Of a DNA stretch of 64,000 nt, positions 45,568 through 53,814 are shown in pieces (position 1 is the first letter of the stretch; each line of letters opens with the position of its first letter). The stretch spans positions 194,157 to 258,156 of the forward strand of contig NZ_JACAFQ010000002.1 of NCBI RefSeq assembly GCF_015354575.1. Reading direction: 5' to 3'. Source of the stretch: Pseudomonas sp. UFMG81. Lineage in GTDB: Bacteria; Pseudomonadota; Gammaproteobacteria; Pseudomonadales; Pseudomonadaceae. A program made the translations under genes and the position numbers. The notes below the pieces were generated by a model. It worked only from the letters and a program-made list of their open reading frames with translations. It ran no database searches and was not told where the DNA came from.

Positions 45568-46563
45568 ATGTTCGAGGAAGACAACGCGCAGTGGGGGCTG
45601 GTGCATGCCCTGGTGCTCGATGGCAAGGGCGGCGCGCGTTCGATTGCTCGCACCGAGTTAGACGGCTTGCAGCTGCAGCCTCTGGAGAGCCTGTGGCTGC
45701 ACTGGGATCGCAGCCATCCGCAGACCCGCACCTGGTTGCTGCACGACAGCGGCCTGAGCGAGTTCGCCTGCGACCTGCTGCTGGAGGAAAACACCCGCCC
45801 ACGCGTGTTGCAGATGGCCAACGAGCAGATGCTGCTGTTCCTGCGTGGGGTCAACCTCAACCCCGGGGCTGAACCCGAAGACATGGTCTCGGTGCGTATT
45901 TTTGCCGAAGCGCGCAGGGTGATCTCGCTGCGTTTGCGGCCACTGCGCGCCAGCGACGAGGTGCTTCAGCAGCTGGATGAGGGCAGGGGACCGAAATCGG
46001 CCTCGGAGCTGCTGTTGTTGATGGGCGAACTGCTCACCGCCAAGGTCCAGGCGCTGGTCAGCGACCTGTCGGAAGCGGTCGACCTCGAAGAAGAGAAGGT
46101 GGAAGCCGACGAACGGTACACCCCCGAGCAGGGCAGCCTGCAGCAGATTCGTCGCCGCGCCGCCGGCCTGCGTCGTTTTCTCGCGCCGCAACGTGACATC
46201 TATGCCCAGTTGTCGCGCAACAAGTGCAGCTGGTTCGCCGACCCCGATGGCGACTACTGGAACGAACTCAACAACAGCCTGATCCGCTATCTGGAAGAAC
46301 TCGAACTGGCCCGTGAGCGTGCCGCGCTGGTGCTGGAAAGCGAGGACCGGCGGCGCAGCGAACGGATGAACCGGACCATGTACCGGTTCGGCATCATCAC
46401 CTGCATCTTCCTGCCCATGAGCTTCGTCACCGGTTTGCTGGGCATCAATGTCGGCGGTATCCCGGGCTCCAGCAGCCCGTATGGTTTCCTGTTCGCCAGC
46501 TTGATTGTGTTGGGGCTGGCGGTGGGACAGTGGTGGTTGTTCCGCAAGTTGCGGTGGGTGTAG
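45568..46563 (+). CDS. cmaX: CorA-like/ZntB-type divalent cation transporter CmaX
   Basis: A 331-residue CorA-superfamily protein starting MFEEDNAQWGLVHALVLDG. The cytoplasmic funnel is followed by a long helix (YLEELELARERAALVLESEDRRRSERMNRTMYRFG) and two C-terminal membrane helices; the loop motif reads GINVGGIPG, a variant of the CorA GMN signature. ZntB relatives move zinc or other cations. It heads the cmaX-crfX-cmpX-sigX set described around oprF in P. aeruginosa. Confidence 0.9.
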   Translation: MFEEDNAQWGLVHALVLDGKGGARSIARTELDGLQLQPLESLWLHWDRSHPQTRTWLLHDSGLSEFACDLLLEENTRPRVLQMANEQMLLFLRGVNLNPGAEPEDMVSVRIFAEARRVISLRLRPLRASDEVLQQLDEGRGPKSASELLLLMGELLTAKVQALVSDLSEAVDLEEEKVEADERYTPEQGSLQQIRRRAAGLRRFLAPQRDIYAQLSRNKCSWFADPDGDYWNELNNSLIRYLEELELARERAALVLESEDRRRSERMNRTMYRFGIITCIFLPMSFVTGLLGINVGGIPGSSSPYGFLFASLIVLGLAVGQWWLFRKLRWV

Positions 46564-46587
46564 ATGGTCATTGGTCCGTACTGGCCC

Positions 46588-46660
46588 CATCGCCGGCAAG
46601 CCGGCTCCCACAGGTTTCGGGGTGCCTCCAGTGCTGTGGGAGCTGGCTTGCCAGCGATGG
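46588..46660. repeat. REP pair with a compensatory change
   Basis: Two inverted REP units after cmaX. The left core is GCCGGCAAGCCGGC, the right (same orientation) GCTGGCAAGCCAGC: one base pair of the stem has changed on both sides. Confidence 0.9.
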
Positions 46661-46765
46661 GGTCGGCGCAATTGTGTGAAACGCATCTTGAAACATTCGT
46701 CCCACATCCCTGTGTGACCCATCGCTCGCAGCCCTCGTCTTTGACTGACACTGCGCGAGGTGCCC

Positions 46766-47029
46766 ATGCACGATCCGTTTGAAGAATCCCTGCGCGACCT
46801 GCTCAAGGCGTCGCCGTCCGGCCAGGACCGTGACGACGCTGCGTGCCTGGGGCGCGTGCTCAAGACCGCCAACCGCCAGGTTGGTGCGGGCGATCTGTTC
46901 AGCCTGCTGGGCCGTTGGAGCCAGGCGCTGCTGATCGCGGTCAACAATGGCTCGGCGCATGTCGCGCCGGTGCGTCGCAACGCTACCCGAAAACCTGCCG
47001 CCGGCAGCAACGTAGATAAGGCCGATTGA
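46766..47029 (+). CDS. crfX: Small protein CrfX
   Basis: An 87-residue protein starting MHDPFEESLRDLLKASPSGQDRDDAACLGRVLKTAN. No known domain; mostly helical with a basic C-terminus. It is recognised from its place between cmaX and cmpX upstream of sigX-oprF, as in P. aeruginosa, where it is co-controlled with the envelope-stress genes. ATG 46766 has GAGG 5 nt upstream. Confidence 0.85.
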   Translation: MHDPFEESLRDLLKASPSGQDRDDAACLGRVLKTANRQVGAGDLFSLLGRWSQALLIAVNNGSAHVAPVRRNATRKPAAGSNVDKAD

Positions 47030-47031
47030 TT

Positions 47032-47856
47032 ATGGAACTCGATCTCTGGACCCAGAGCCTGGTCACCGCCATGACTGCCCTTTGGACCAAGGTGGCGAAC
47101 TTCATCCCCAACCTGTTCGGCGCGCTGGTGGTGGTGCTGCTCGGTTTCGTCGTGGCGAAACTGCTCGACACCCTGCTCTCCAAGGTGCTGGCCAAGTTCG
47201 GCCTCGACCGTTTGATGAGCGGCACCGGGCTGACCAAGATGCTGGCGCGGGTGGGCATTCAGGTGCCGATCTCGACGCTGATCGGCAAGATCGTCTACTG
47301 GTTCGTGCTGTTGATCTTCCTGGTCTCGGCCGCGGAATCCCTGGGCTTGGAGCGGGTGTCCGCAACCCTCGACATGCTCGCCCTGTACCTGCCCAAGGTG
47401 TTCGGCGCGGCGCTGGTGCTGCTGGCCGGCGTGCTCCTGGCGCAACTGGCCAACGGCCTGGTGCGTGGCGCCGCCGAAGGCATTGGCCTGGAATATGCGG
47501 CGGGCCTCGGGCGCATCGCCCAGGGCCTGGTGATCATCATCAGCATCTCGGTGGCGATCAGCCAGCTCGAGGTCAAGACCGACCTGCTCAACCACGTGAT
47601 CGTCATCGGTTTGATTACCGTTGGTCTGGCAATTGCGTTGGCCATGGGCCTGGGCAGCCGCGAAATCGCCGGGCAGATTCTGGCCGGCATTTATGTGCGC
47701 GAACTCTACGAAGTGGGCCAGCACGTGCGTATTGGCGAGGTCGAAGGCCATATCGAAGAGATCGGCACGGTCAAGACGACGCTGCTCACCGATGATGGCG
47801 AACTGGTGTCGCTGTCCAACCGTGTCCTGCTCGAGCAGCGTGTAAATAGCCGCTAA
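47032..47856 (+). CDS. cmpX: MscS-family mechanosensitive channel CmpX
   Basis: A 274-residue membrane protein of the small MscS/YnaI-like group. Membrane helices are near residues 20-38 (LFGALVVVLLGFVVAKLLDTL), 85-105, 110-130 and the pore helix region (ITVGLAIALAMGLGSREIAGQILAG), then a short MscS beta domain. In P. aeruginosa and P. fluorescens loss of CmpX raises SigX activity, probably through membrane state. The crfX stop overlaps into the few bases before ATG 47032. Confidence 0.92.
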   Translation: MELDLWTQSLVTAMTALWTKVANFIPNLFGALVVVLLGFVVAKLLDTLLSKVLAKFGLDRLMSGTGLTKMLARVGIQVPISTLIGKIVYWFVLLIFLVSAAESLGLERVSATLDMLALYLPKVFGAALVLLAGVLLAQLANGLVRGAAEGIGLEYAAGLGRIAQGLVIIISISVAISQLEVKTDLLNHVIVIGLITVGLAIALAMGLGSREIAGQILAGIYVRELYEVGQHVRIGEVEGHIEEIGTVKTTLLTDDGELVSLSNRVLLEQRVNSR

Positions 47857-47946
47857 CCGCACAAAAGCTGTTAATGTATGCCGCCGCAAAAATCGGCCCT
47901 TGGGGCTGAGCGGCGTCATTGACCTGTACTGTCGGCCAGATCCGTT

Positions 47947-48537
47947 TTGAATAGAGTTCACTCGCCGCCCATGCGTTATGACCCCCGTGAGCTCACCGAC
48001 GAGGAGTTGGTGGCACGTTCCCATGAGGAACTGTTTCACGTTACCCGCGCCTATGAGGAGCTCATGCGGCGCTACCAGCGCACGCTGTTCAACGTGTGTG
48101 CGCGTTACTTGGGGAACGACCGGGACGCTGACGATGTCTGTCAGGAGGTGATGCTCAAGGTGCTGTACGGTCTGAAGAACTTCGAGGGTAAATCCAAGTT
48201 CAAGACCTGGCTCTACAGCATCACCTACAACGAATGCATCACCCAGTACCGCAAGGAGCGGCGCAAGCGAAGGCTGATGGATGCCCTGAGTCTCGACCCT
48301 ATTGAAGAGGCGTCCGAAGACAAGGCTCCGAAGCCGGAAGAGAAGGGTGGGCTGGATAAATGGCTGGTGCATGTGAACCCGATCGACCGGGAAATCCTGG
48401 TGCTGCGATTTGTCGCAGAGCTGGAGTTCCAGGAGATCGCCGACATCATGCACATGGGCCTGAGCGCCACGAAAATGCGCTACAAGCGGGCGCTAGACAA
48501 GCTTAGAGAGAAATTTGCAGGTCTCACTGAAACTTAG
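47947..48537 (+). CDS. sigX: ECF sigma factor SigX
   Basis: A 196-residue extracytoplasmic-function sigma factor. Region 2 includes ARYLGNDRDADDVCQEVMLKVLYGLKNFEGKSKFKTWLYSITYN, region 4 includes FVAELEFQEIADIMHMGLSATKMRYKRALDKLREK. It controls oprF and fatty-acid and membrane-fluidity genes. A TTG at 47947 gives the usual length; ATG 47971 is the alternative. The 91-bp gap after cmpX could hold its promoter. Confidence 0.95.
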   Translation: MNRVHSPPMRYDPRELTDEELVARSHEELFHVTRAYEELMRRYQRTLFNVCARYLGNDRDADDVCQEVMLKVLYGLKNFEGKSKFKTWLYSITYNECITQYRKERRKRRLMDALSLDPIEEASEDKAPKPEEKGGLDKWLVHVNPIDREILVLRFVAELEFQEIADIMHMGLSATKMRYKRALDKLREKFAGLTET

Positions 48538-48647
48538 TGGCCAGCAAATATCTCTAACCAACCGGCGAGTTCTGCTAGACTTGCCGTCGAGTTGTCCCCC
48601 GGATGTTGGTGGGACTGCTTAACTATCACCAGATGGGGATTTAACGG

Positions 48648-49685
48648 ATGAAATTGAAAAACACCTTGGGCTTGGCCATTGGCTCGCTCGTAGCCGCTAC
48701 TTCGTTCGGCGTTCTGGCTCAAGGCCAAGGCGCAGTCGAGATCGAAGGTAACGTCACCAAGCAGTACTACGACAGCGAACGTAACTTCAAGAACGACGGC
48801 ACCAACCCTGGCGTGCGCCTGGGTTACTTCCTGACCGACGACGTCTCCCTGGACCTGGGTTACAACGAAACCCACAACGCCCGTGGTGAAGTCTTCAACA
48901 AGGACATCAAGGGTTCCAAGACCAAGCTCGACGCCACCTACCACTTCGGTACCGTGGGTGACGCTCTGCGTCCGTACGTTTCCGCTGGTTTCGCTCACGA
49001 GAGCCTGGGCCAGGCCACTCGCAGCGGCCGCGACCACTCCACCTTCGCCAACGTTGGCGCTGGCGCCAAGTGGTACATCACCGACATGTTCTTCGCCCGT
49101 GCTGGCGTAGAAGCCATGTACAACATCGACAACGGCAACACCGAGTGGGGTCCGACCGTTGGTCTGGGTCTGAACTTCGGTGGCAGCGGTGGCAAAGTTG
49201 CCCCGGCTCCGGCTCCAGTTGCCGAAGTCTGCTCCGACAGCGACAACGATGGCGTCTGCGACAACGTCGACAAGTGCCCTGACACCCCAGCCAACGTTAC
49301 CGTTGACGCTGATGGCTGCCCGGCTGTTGCCGAAGTCGTTCGCGTTGAGCTGGACGTCAAGTTCGACTTCGACAAGTCGGTCGTCAAGCCAAACAGCTAC
49401 GGCGACATCAAGAACCTGGCTGACTTCATGAAGCAGTACCCTCAGACCACCACCACCGTGGAAGGTCACACTGACTCCGTCGGCCCAGACGCTTACAACC
49501 AGAAGCTGTCCGAGCGTCGTGCCAGCGCTGTCAAGCAGGTCCTGACCCAGCAGTACGGCATCGAATCCAGCCGTGTTGACTCGGTTGGCTACGGTGAGAC
49601 CCGTCCGGTCGCCGACAACGCCACCGACGCTGGCCGCGCCGTCAACCGTCGCGTAGAAGCTCAGGTAGAAGCCCAGGCCAAGTAA
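48648..49685 (+). CDS. oprF: Major outer membrane porin OprF
   Basis: A 345-residue OmpA-family porin. The signal peptide is MKLKNTLGLAIGSLVAATSFGVLA, cut before QGQGAVE. An eight-stranded beta-barrel domain reaches about residue 185; a linker with calcium-type DxDxDG repeats and four cysteines follows (CSDSDNDGVCDNVDKCPDTP, then DADGCP); the C-terminal OmpA peptidoglycan-binding domain carries TVEGHTDSVGPDAYNQKLSERRA. It gives structural support and slow nonspecific porin activity. SigX, encoded just upstream, drives part of its expression. Confidence 0.98.
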   Translation: MKLKNTLGLAIGSLVAATSFGVLAQGQGAVEIEGNVTKQYYDSERNFKNDGTNPGVRLGYFLTDDVSLDLGYNETHNARGEVFNKDIKGSKTKLDATYHFGTVGDALRPYVSAGFAHESLGQATRSGRDHSTFANVGAGAKWYITDMFFARAGVEAMYNIDNGNTEWGPTVGLGLNFGGSGGKVAPAPAPVAEVCSDSDNDGVCDNVDKCPDTPANVTVDADGCPAVAEVVRVELDVKFDFDKSVVKPNSYGDIKNLADFMKQYPQTTTTVEGHTDSVGPDAYNQKLSERRASAVKQVLTQQYGIESSRVDSVGYGETRPVADNATDAGRAVNRRVEAQVEAQAK

Positions 49686-49703
49686 TTGGTTTGACGCTTC
49701 ACG

Positions 49704-49731
49704 AAAAACCCGGCCTCGGCCGGGTTTTTCT
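49704..49731 (+). terminator. Rho-independent terminator after oprF
   Basis: AAAAACCCGGC pairs with GCCGGGTTTTT around CCTCG, followed by TTTC. Because the stem is flanked by A and T runs it could work in both directions. Confidence 0.92.
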
Positions 49732-49749
49732 TTGCCTGGGGTTTGTGAT

Positions 49750-49868
49750 CTGCAGGAGCGGCCTTGTGTCGCGAAGGGGCCGCATCGCGGCCCCAGGATC
49801 TTAGCCTTGATGCATCAATTGCCGGGGCCGCTCTGCGGCCCTTTCGCGACACAAGGCCGCGACTACAG
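49750..49868. repeat. REP pair, GGAGCGGCCTTGTG class, overlapping the cobA end
   Basis: Inverted units at about 49752-49776 and 49838-49868. The right unit and part of the loop encode the last codons of cobA on the minus strand (stop at 49803..49801). Confidence 0.88.
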
Positions 49869-50574
49869 AGGGCCGCACCACTTCACCAATCACCAGGATC
49901 GCCGGGCTGCGCAAGCCAAAGGCCCGCGCGTCTGCCTCCAGTGCCGCCAGGTGGCTACGACATTCGCGCTGCTGGGGCAAAGAGGCGTTCTCGATCATTG
50001 CTACGGGCGTACCAGGCGCCATGCCGCCTTCCAGCAGACCCTGGCGAATCTGCTCCAGGCGCGCCACGCCCATGTACAGCACCAAGGTTGTGCCGCCCCG
50101 GGCCAGGGCCTGCCAGTCCAGTTCGCTGTCATCCTGGGTATGCGCCGTCAGCAACGTCACGCCTCGGCTGACGCCACGCAAGGTCAGTGGGATACCACAT
50201 TGGGTCGCGCCGGCCAGCCCTGCGGTGATGCCATTGACCACCTCGACCTCGATGCCATGCCCCTGCAACCAAAGCGCCTCTTCACCGCCGCGGCCGAAGA
50301 TGCACGGGTCGCCACCTTTGAGCCGCACCACGCAGCGCCCCTGACGCGCGTGGCGCAGCATCAGGCGCTGGATGAAGGCCTGGGGCGTGGAGCGGCAGCC
50401 ACCGCGCTTGCCCACGGCAATCACCCGCGCCTGCGGGCAGTGGGCCAGCACGGCAGGGTTGACCAGGTCGTCGATCATCACCACCTGGGCCTCAGTCAAT
50501 GCGCGCACGGCCTTGAGGGTGAGCAGCTCGGGGTCGCCGGGGCCGGCACCGACCAGCCAGACTTTTGCATTCAT
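49801..50574 (-). CDS. cobA: Uroporphyrinogen-III C-methyltransferase
   Basis: A 257-residue SUMT that adds two methyls to uroporphyrinogen III to give precorrin-2, for siroheme and cobalamin. Motifs: VWLVGAGPGDPELLTLKAVRAL (P-loop-like start), VVRLKGGDPCIFGRGGEE, and GITAGLAGATQCGIPLTLRG. ATG 50574 is chosen because GAGGA lies 8 nt upstream; an earlier ATG at 50589 includes that RBS. The last 20 or so residues (CRERAAERPRQLMHQG) come from a REP element and are not expected in the family. Siroheme is the cofactor of nitrite reductase, fitting the nas genes next door. Confidence 0.94.
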   Translation of the reverse strand: MNAKVWLVGAGPGDPELLTLKAVRALTEAQVVMIDDLVNPAVLAHCPQARVIAVGKRGGCRSTPQAFIQRLMLRHARQGRCVVRLKGGDPCIFGRGGEEALWLQGHGIEVEVVNGITAGLAGATQCGIPLTLRGVSRGVTLLTAHTQDDSELDWQALARGGTTLVLYMGVARLEQIRQGLLEGGMAPGTPVAMIENASLPQQRECRSHLAALEADARAFGLRSPAILVIGEVVRPSVVAALCRERAAERPRQLMHQG

Positions 50575-50602
50575 CACGGGGTTCCTCATTGGCAGGCGCC
50601 GC

Positions 50603-52273
50603 TCAGCCCTTGAACAGGGCGAACAGCAGGATCAGGTTGAACAGCAGGGCCAGCAGCGCCAGGGTGCGCCAGACCTTCAAGGGCTCACGTTCCAGTAACG
50701 GGCGCGGGCGCTCAGGCAGCGCCTGGCGATCACCTCGCTCAAGCAGCAGCAACCATTGCTCGGCGGTTTCGAAGCGTTGGGCAGGGTCGGCGGCCACCGC
50801 TTGCTCGAGGTTGCGCTGCAACCATTCCGGCAGGTCGGGGCGGTAGCGTCCGGCATTGACCGGTACGCCGAAGCGCGGGCGCTGAAACGCCTCGACTTCG
50901 CCGTAGGGGTAGTGGCCGGTCAACAGGTGGTACAGGGTTACACCGGCGGCGTAGATATCCTGGCGCGGGCTCGGGGGCACGCCGTCGAACGCTTCCGGGG
51001 CGAGGTAGGACGGTGTGCCTGGCAGGGCGTGGGGTTGGTCTTCGGACAGCCCCGGGCAGTAGGCCAGGCCGAAGTCGAGCAGGCGCAATTGACCGTCTTC
51101 GCCCAGGTGCAGGTTTTCCGGCTTGATGTCACGGTGCAGCAGGTTGCGCCGGTGCAGCACACCGACAGCCTGCAGCAGCTGGCGGGCCGTCTCCAGCCAT
51201 TGTGGCAAGGGCAGTGGCCCGTTGGTCTTGAGCAGGTTGGCGAGCGTCGTGCCGGGGTACTCGCGCATCAGGTAATAGAGGTGCTGGCGCTGACCGGCAG
51301 GGTGGGTTTCGGGGAAATGGCGACCGGCGACCCGGCGCAGGAACCACTCCTCCAGCAGCAGGCCCTGGGCGGCCCCGGGTTCGTCGTCTCGGGCTTGGGG
51401 CAACGTCTTGAGCAGCCAGTGCTGACCGTGCTCGTCGCGTGCTCGATAAAGCAGTGATTGTCGGCTTTGGGCCACCAGTCCTTCGATCTGCCAGCCATCG
51501 AGCGTCTGCCCTTCACGCAGTGGGCCGGGGAGTGGCCATTGTCCCAGCTGCGCCAAGGTGTCGCCGAGGTTCGTCGCACCCAACTGCTCGACCCGCACCA
51601 GCAGGGCGCTGGCGTTGTCCTGGCTACCACAGTGGTGGGCGGTGGCCACCAGCGTGTCGGCGGCGTCCTGCAAGTCAGGTTGTTCACGCAGGATTGTCTG
51701 GATGCGCTGGTCGCCAACACTGGCCCATACCCCATCGCTGAGCAGCAGGTAGCACTCGCCTTCGCGCAGTTCACCGTCCAGGTAGTCGACCAGCAGTTGC
51801 TGGTCCAGGCCTAGCGCGCGCTTGAGCACATGCTGCATACCGGGTTGGTCCCAGACATGATCTTCGCTCAGGCAGTGCAGCTGGCCGTCGTGCCAGCGGT
51901 AGATGCGGCAGTCGCCGACGTGGGCGAGGGTGAAGCGCCGCCCACGTAGCACCAGGGCGCTGAGGGTGGTGAGCAGGGGTTGGCCATTGCCCTGGGCTCG
52001 CAACCAGCGGTTCTGCGCCAGCAGCAGTCGGTCCAGGGCCTGGGCCACGCCCCAGGTGGCGGGGGTGGCGTAGTAGTCCAGCGCCAGGGCCTGCAAGCTG
52101 GCCCGCGCCGCCAGGCCGCCGTCGGCGCAGTGGCTGACACCATCGGCGAGGGCGAACAGGTAACCCTTGCTCGCCGCCAGTTCCGGCGCGGGGGTGACCA
52201 GGCGCAGGGCATCCTGGTTCTCCGCGCGCGGCCCGGTGGCGCTGGCCTGGGCGAAGCTAAGTTGCAGGCTCAT
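50603..52273 (-). CDS. PP2C phosphatase-Ser/Thr kinase fusion protein
   Basis: A 556-residue two-domain protein. Residues about 5-235 are a PP2C-type phosphatase with intact metal motifs (ENQDA, FALADGVSH, GDCRIYR, LLSDGVW, GSQDNASALL). Residues about 258-500 are a Hanks-type kinase with HRDIKPEN, LLDFGLAYC and a PE motif (YLAPEAFDG); its Gly-rich loop is degenerate (GLVAQSRQSLLY). A C-terminal membrane helix (TLALLALLFNLILLFALF) anchors it. It lies 9 bp after nasA and 28 bp before cobA, so is probably co-expressed with nitrate assimilation. Substrate unknown. Confidence 0.9.
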   Translation of the reverse strand: MSLQLSFAQASATGPRAENQDALRLVTPAPELAASKGYLFALADGVSHCADGGLAARASLQALALDYYATPATWGVAQALDRLLLAQNRWLRAQGNGQPLLTTLSALVLRGRRFTLAHVGDCRIYRWHDGQLHCLSEDHVWDQPGMQHVLKRALGLDQQLLVDYLDGELREGECYLLLSDGVWASVGDQRIQTILREQPDLQDAADTLVATAHHCGSQDNASALLVRVEQLGATNLGDTLAQLGQWPLPGPLREGQTLDGWQIEGLVAQSRQSLLYRARDEHGQHWLLKTLPQARDDEPGAAQGLLLEEWFLRRVAGRHFPETHPAGQRQHLYYLMREYPGTTLANLLKTNGPLPLPQWLETARQLLQAVGVLHRRNLLHRDIKPENLHLGEDGQLRLLDFGLAYCPGLSEDQPHALPGTPSYLAPEAFDGVPPSPRQDIYAAGVTLYHLLTGHYPYGEVEAFQRPRFGVPVNAGRYRPDLPEWLQRNLEQAVAADPAQRFETAEQWLLLLERGDRQALPERPRPLLEREPLKVWRTLALLALLFNLILLFALFKG

Positions 52274-52282
52274 GGCAGCGCC

Positions 52283-53494
52283 TCAGACCCGCGCCGCAGT
52301 GACGGCGGCCGAGCCCCAGGTGGTGCGCCAGCGCTGTTTCACGCCGTGCAGGCCGAACCAGGCCAGCAGGCCAAGGCTGGCGAACAGCCACAAGCCCAGC
52401 TGGTAGTCGCCGGTGTGCTGCTTGATGGTGCCCAGGCCCGCCGCCAATACGAAGCCGCCGATGCCGCCGGCCATGCCGATCAGCCCGGTCATCACCCCGA
52501 TCTCCTGGCGGAAGCGCTGTGGCACCAGCTGGAACACCGCGCCGTTGCCGGCGCCCAGGCCGAGCATGGCGCTGACGAACAGGGCCAGCGCCGCCGCGGC
52601 GCTGGGCAGGTTGAAACCGACTGCGGCGATGCACACGGCGGCCACGCTGTACATCGCCAGCAAGGTGCGGATGCCGCCGAAACGGTCAGCCAGGGCACCC
52701 CCTAGCGGGCGCATCAGGCTGCCGGCGAAGACGCAGGCGGCGGTGTAGTAGCCGGCGGTCACCGGGCTGAGCTGGTATTGGTCGCTGAAGTAGCCGGGCA
52801 GGGCGCTGGCCAGGCCGATGAAGCCGCCGAAGGTGACGCTGTAGAAGAACATGAACCACCAGCTGTCGCGGTCACCGAGGGCCTTGAGGTAGTCGGCCAT
52901 GGCCTTGGGCTTGGGCCGCTGAGGTGCGTTGCGCGCCAGCAGGGCGAACAGCGCCAGGGTCAGCAGCAGGGGCAGCACGGCGAAGCCGAACACGTTGTTC
53001 CAGCCATAGGCCGCCGCCAGCACTGGTGCCAGCAGCGCGGCGAACACCGTGCCGGAATTGCCGGCGCCAGCGATGCCCATGGCCTTGCCCTGGTGCTGCG
53101 GTGGGTACCATTGCGAAGCCAGCGGCAGCGAGACGGCGAACGAAGCACCGGCGACGCCCAGGCACACACCCAGCAGCAGTACCTGCTCGTAGCTGTGCAC
53201 GCCCAGGTGCCAGGCGCAGGCCAGGGCGGCGATCACCACCACCTGGCCGATCAGCCCGGCGGTCTTGGGTGACAGGCGGTCTACCAGCAGGCCCATGGCG
53301 AAGCGCAGCACCGCACCGGCGAGGATTGGCGTGGCCACCATCAGGCCCCGTTGCTGTGCAGTCAGTTGCAGGTCGGTGGCGATCTGCACCGCCATCGGGC
53401 CGAGCAGGTACCACACCATGAAGCTCAGGTCGAAATACAGGAAGGCAGCGAACAGGGTGGGCACATGCCCGGATTTCCAGAAGCTCGTATTCAT
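52283..53494 (-). CDS. nasA: Nitrate/nitrite transporter, NNP family
   Basis: A 403-residue MFS protein with 12 predicted helices. The nitrate signature is visible as GIAGAGNSGTVFAAL, with the matching earlier GASFAVSLPLASQWYPPQHQGKAMG loop. It imports nitrate for assimilation. A sigma-54 promoter (53633-53648) and a leader terminator (53534-53584) precede it, and the antitermination pair nasS-nasT lies just upstream. ATG 53494 follows GAGGTG by 5 nt. Confidence 0.94.
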   Translation of the reverse strand: MNTSFWKSGHVPTLFAAFLYFDLSFMVWYLLGPMAVQIATDLQLTAQQRGLMVATPILAGAVLRFAMGLLVDRLSPKTAGLIGQVVVIAALACAWHLGVHSYEQVLLLGVCLGVAGASFAVSLPLASQWYPPQHQGKAMGIAGAGNSGTVFAALLAPVLAAAYGWNNVFGFAVLPLLLTLALFALLARNAPQRPKPKAMADYLKALGDRDSWWFMFFYSVTFGGFIGLASALPGYFSDQYQLSPVTAGYYTAACVFAGSLMRPLGGALADRFGGIRTLLAMYSVAAVCIAAVGFNLPSAAAALALFVSAMLGLGAGNGAVFQLVPQRFRQEIGVMTGLIGMAGGIGGFVLAAGLGTIKQHTGDYQLGLWLFASLGLLAWFGLHGVKQRWRTTWGSAAVTAARV

Positions 53495-53533
53495 CGAACA
53501 CCTCGTTCGGCGTGCAACACAGGGGCGGAAACG

Positions 53534-53584
53534 AAAAAGACGCCGCTGCCCGGTCCACGGCTGTGGAGGGGGAGCGACGTCTTT
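53534..53584 (-). terminator. Leader terminator upstream of nasA (probable NasT target)
   Basis: On the minus strand AAAGACGTCGCT (53584-53573) pairs with AGCGGCGTCTTT (53547-53536) with one wobble, followed by a U run. Inside the loop is a second hairpin, TCCAC-AGCC-GTGGA (53567-53554). It stands about 40 nt before the nasA start, between promoter and gene, the position of an attenuator. NasT is an ANTAR antiterminator. Confidence 0.78.
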
Positions 53585-53632
53585 GTCGGGGTATGGGAGG
53601 GCAACCGCCGTTGGCTACCTGAGGGTTCACTG

Positions 53633-53648
53633 AGCAAGAGCCGGGCCA
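53633..53648 (-). promoter_or_regulatory. Sigma-54 promoter of nasA
   Basis: The minus strand reads TGGCCCGGCTCTTGCT, one mismatch from TGGCACG-N4-TTGCW. Expected start of transcription is near 53622, so the leader of about 130 nt would include the terminator hairpin. Consistent with NtrC control of nitrate assimilation. Confidence 0.75.
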
Positions 53649-53668
53649 AGTGTGTTGGCGCCGGTAGC

Positions 53669-53799
53669 TGTAGGAGCGGCCTTGTGTCGCGAAAGGGCTG
53701 CGCAGCAGCCCCTGCAATCTTGAGATGGAATCGCGATCCTGGGGCCGCTGCGCGCCCCTTTCCGGCCGGTCCGGCGCCCCGGCAAGGCCGCTCCTACAG
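53669..53799. repeat. REP pair, GGAGCGGCCTTGTG class, right unit degenerate
   Basis: An intact left unit (53669-53692) faces a right unit (53781-53799) that has lost its CGCGACAC part and gained a GC-rich insert at about 53762-53780. It lies between nasT and the nasA promoter in the 320-bp gap; nothing else gene-like is seen there. Confidence 0.85.
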
Positions 53800-53814
53800 T
53801 TGAAAAATGGGGTT

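Noticed and set aside
45658..48453. Frame of over 900 codons antisense to cmaX-crfX-cmpX-sigX
   Set aside because: It spans several genuine genes and two intergenic gaps, which no real gene would do here.
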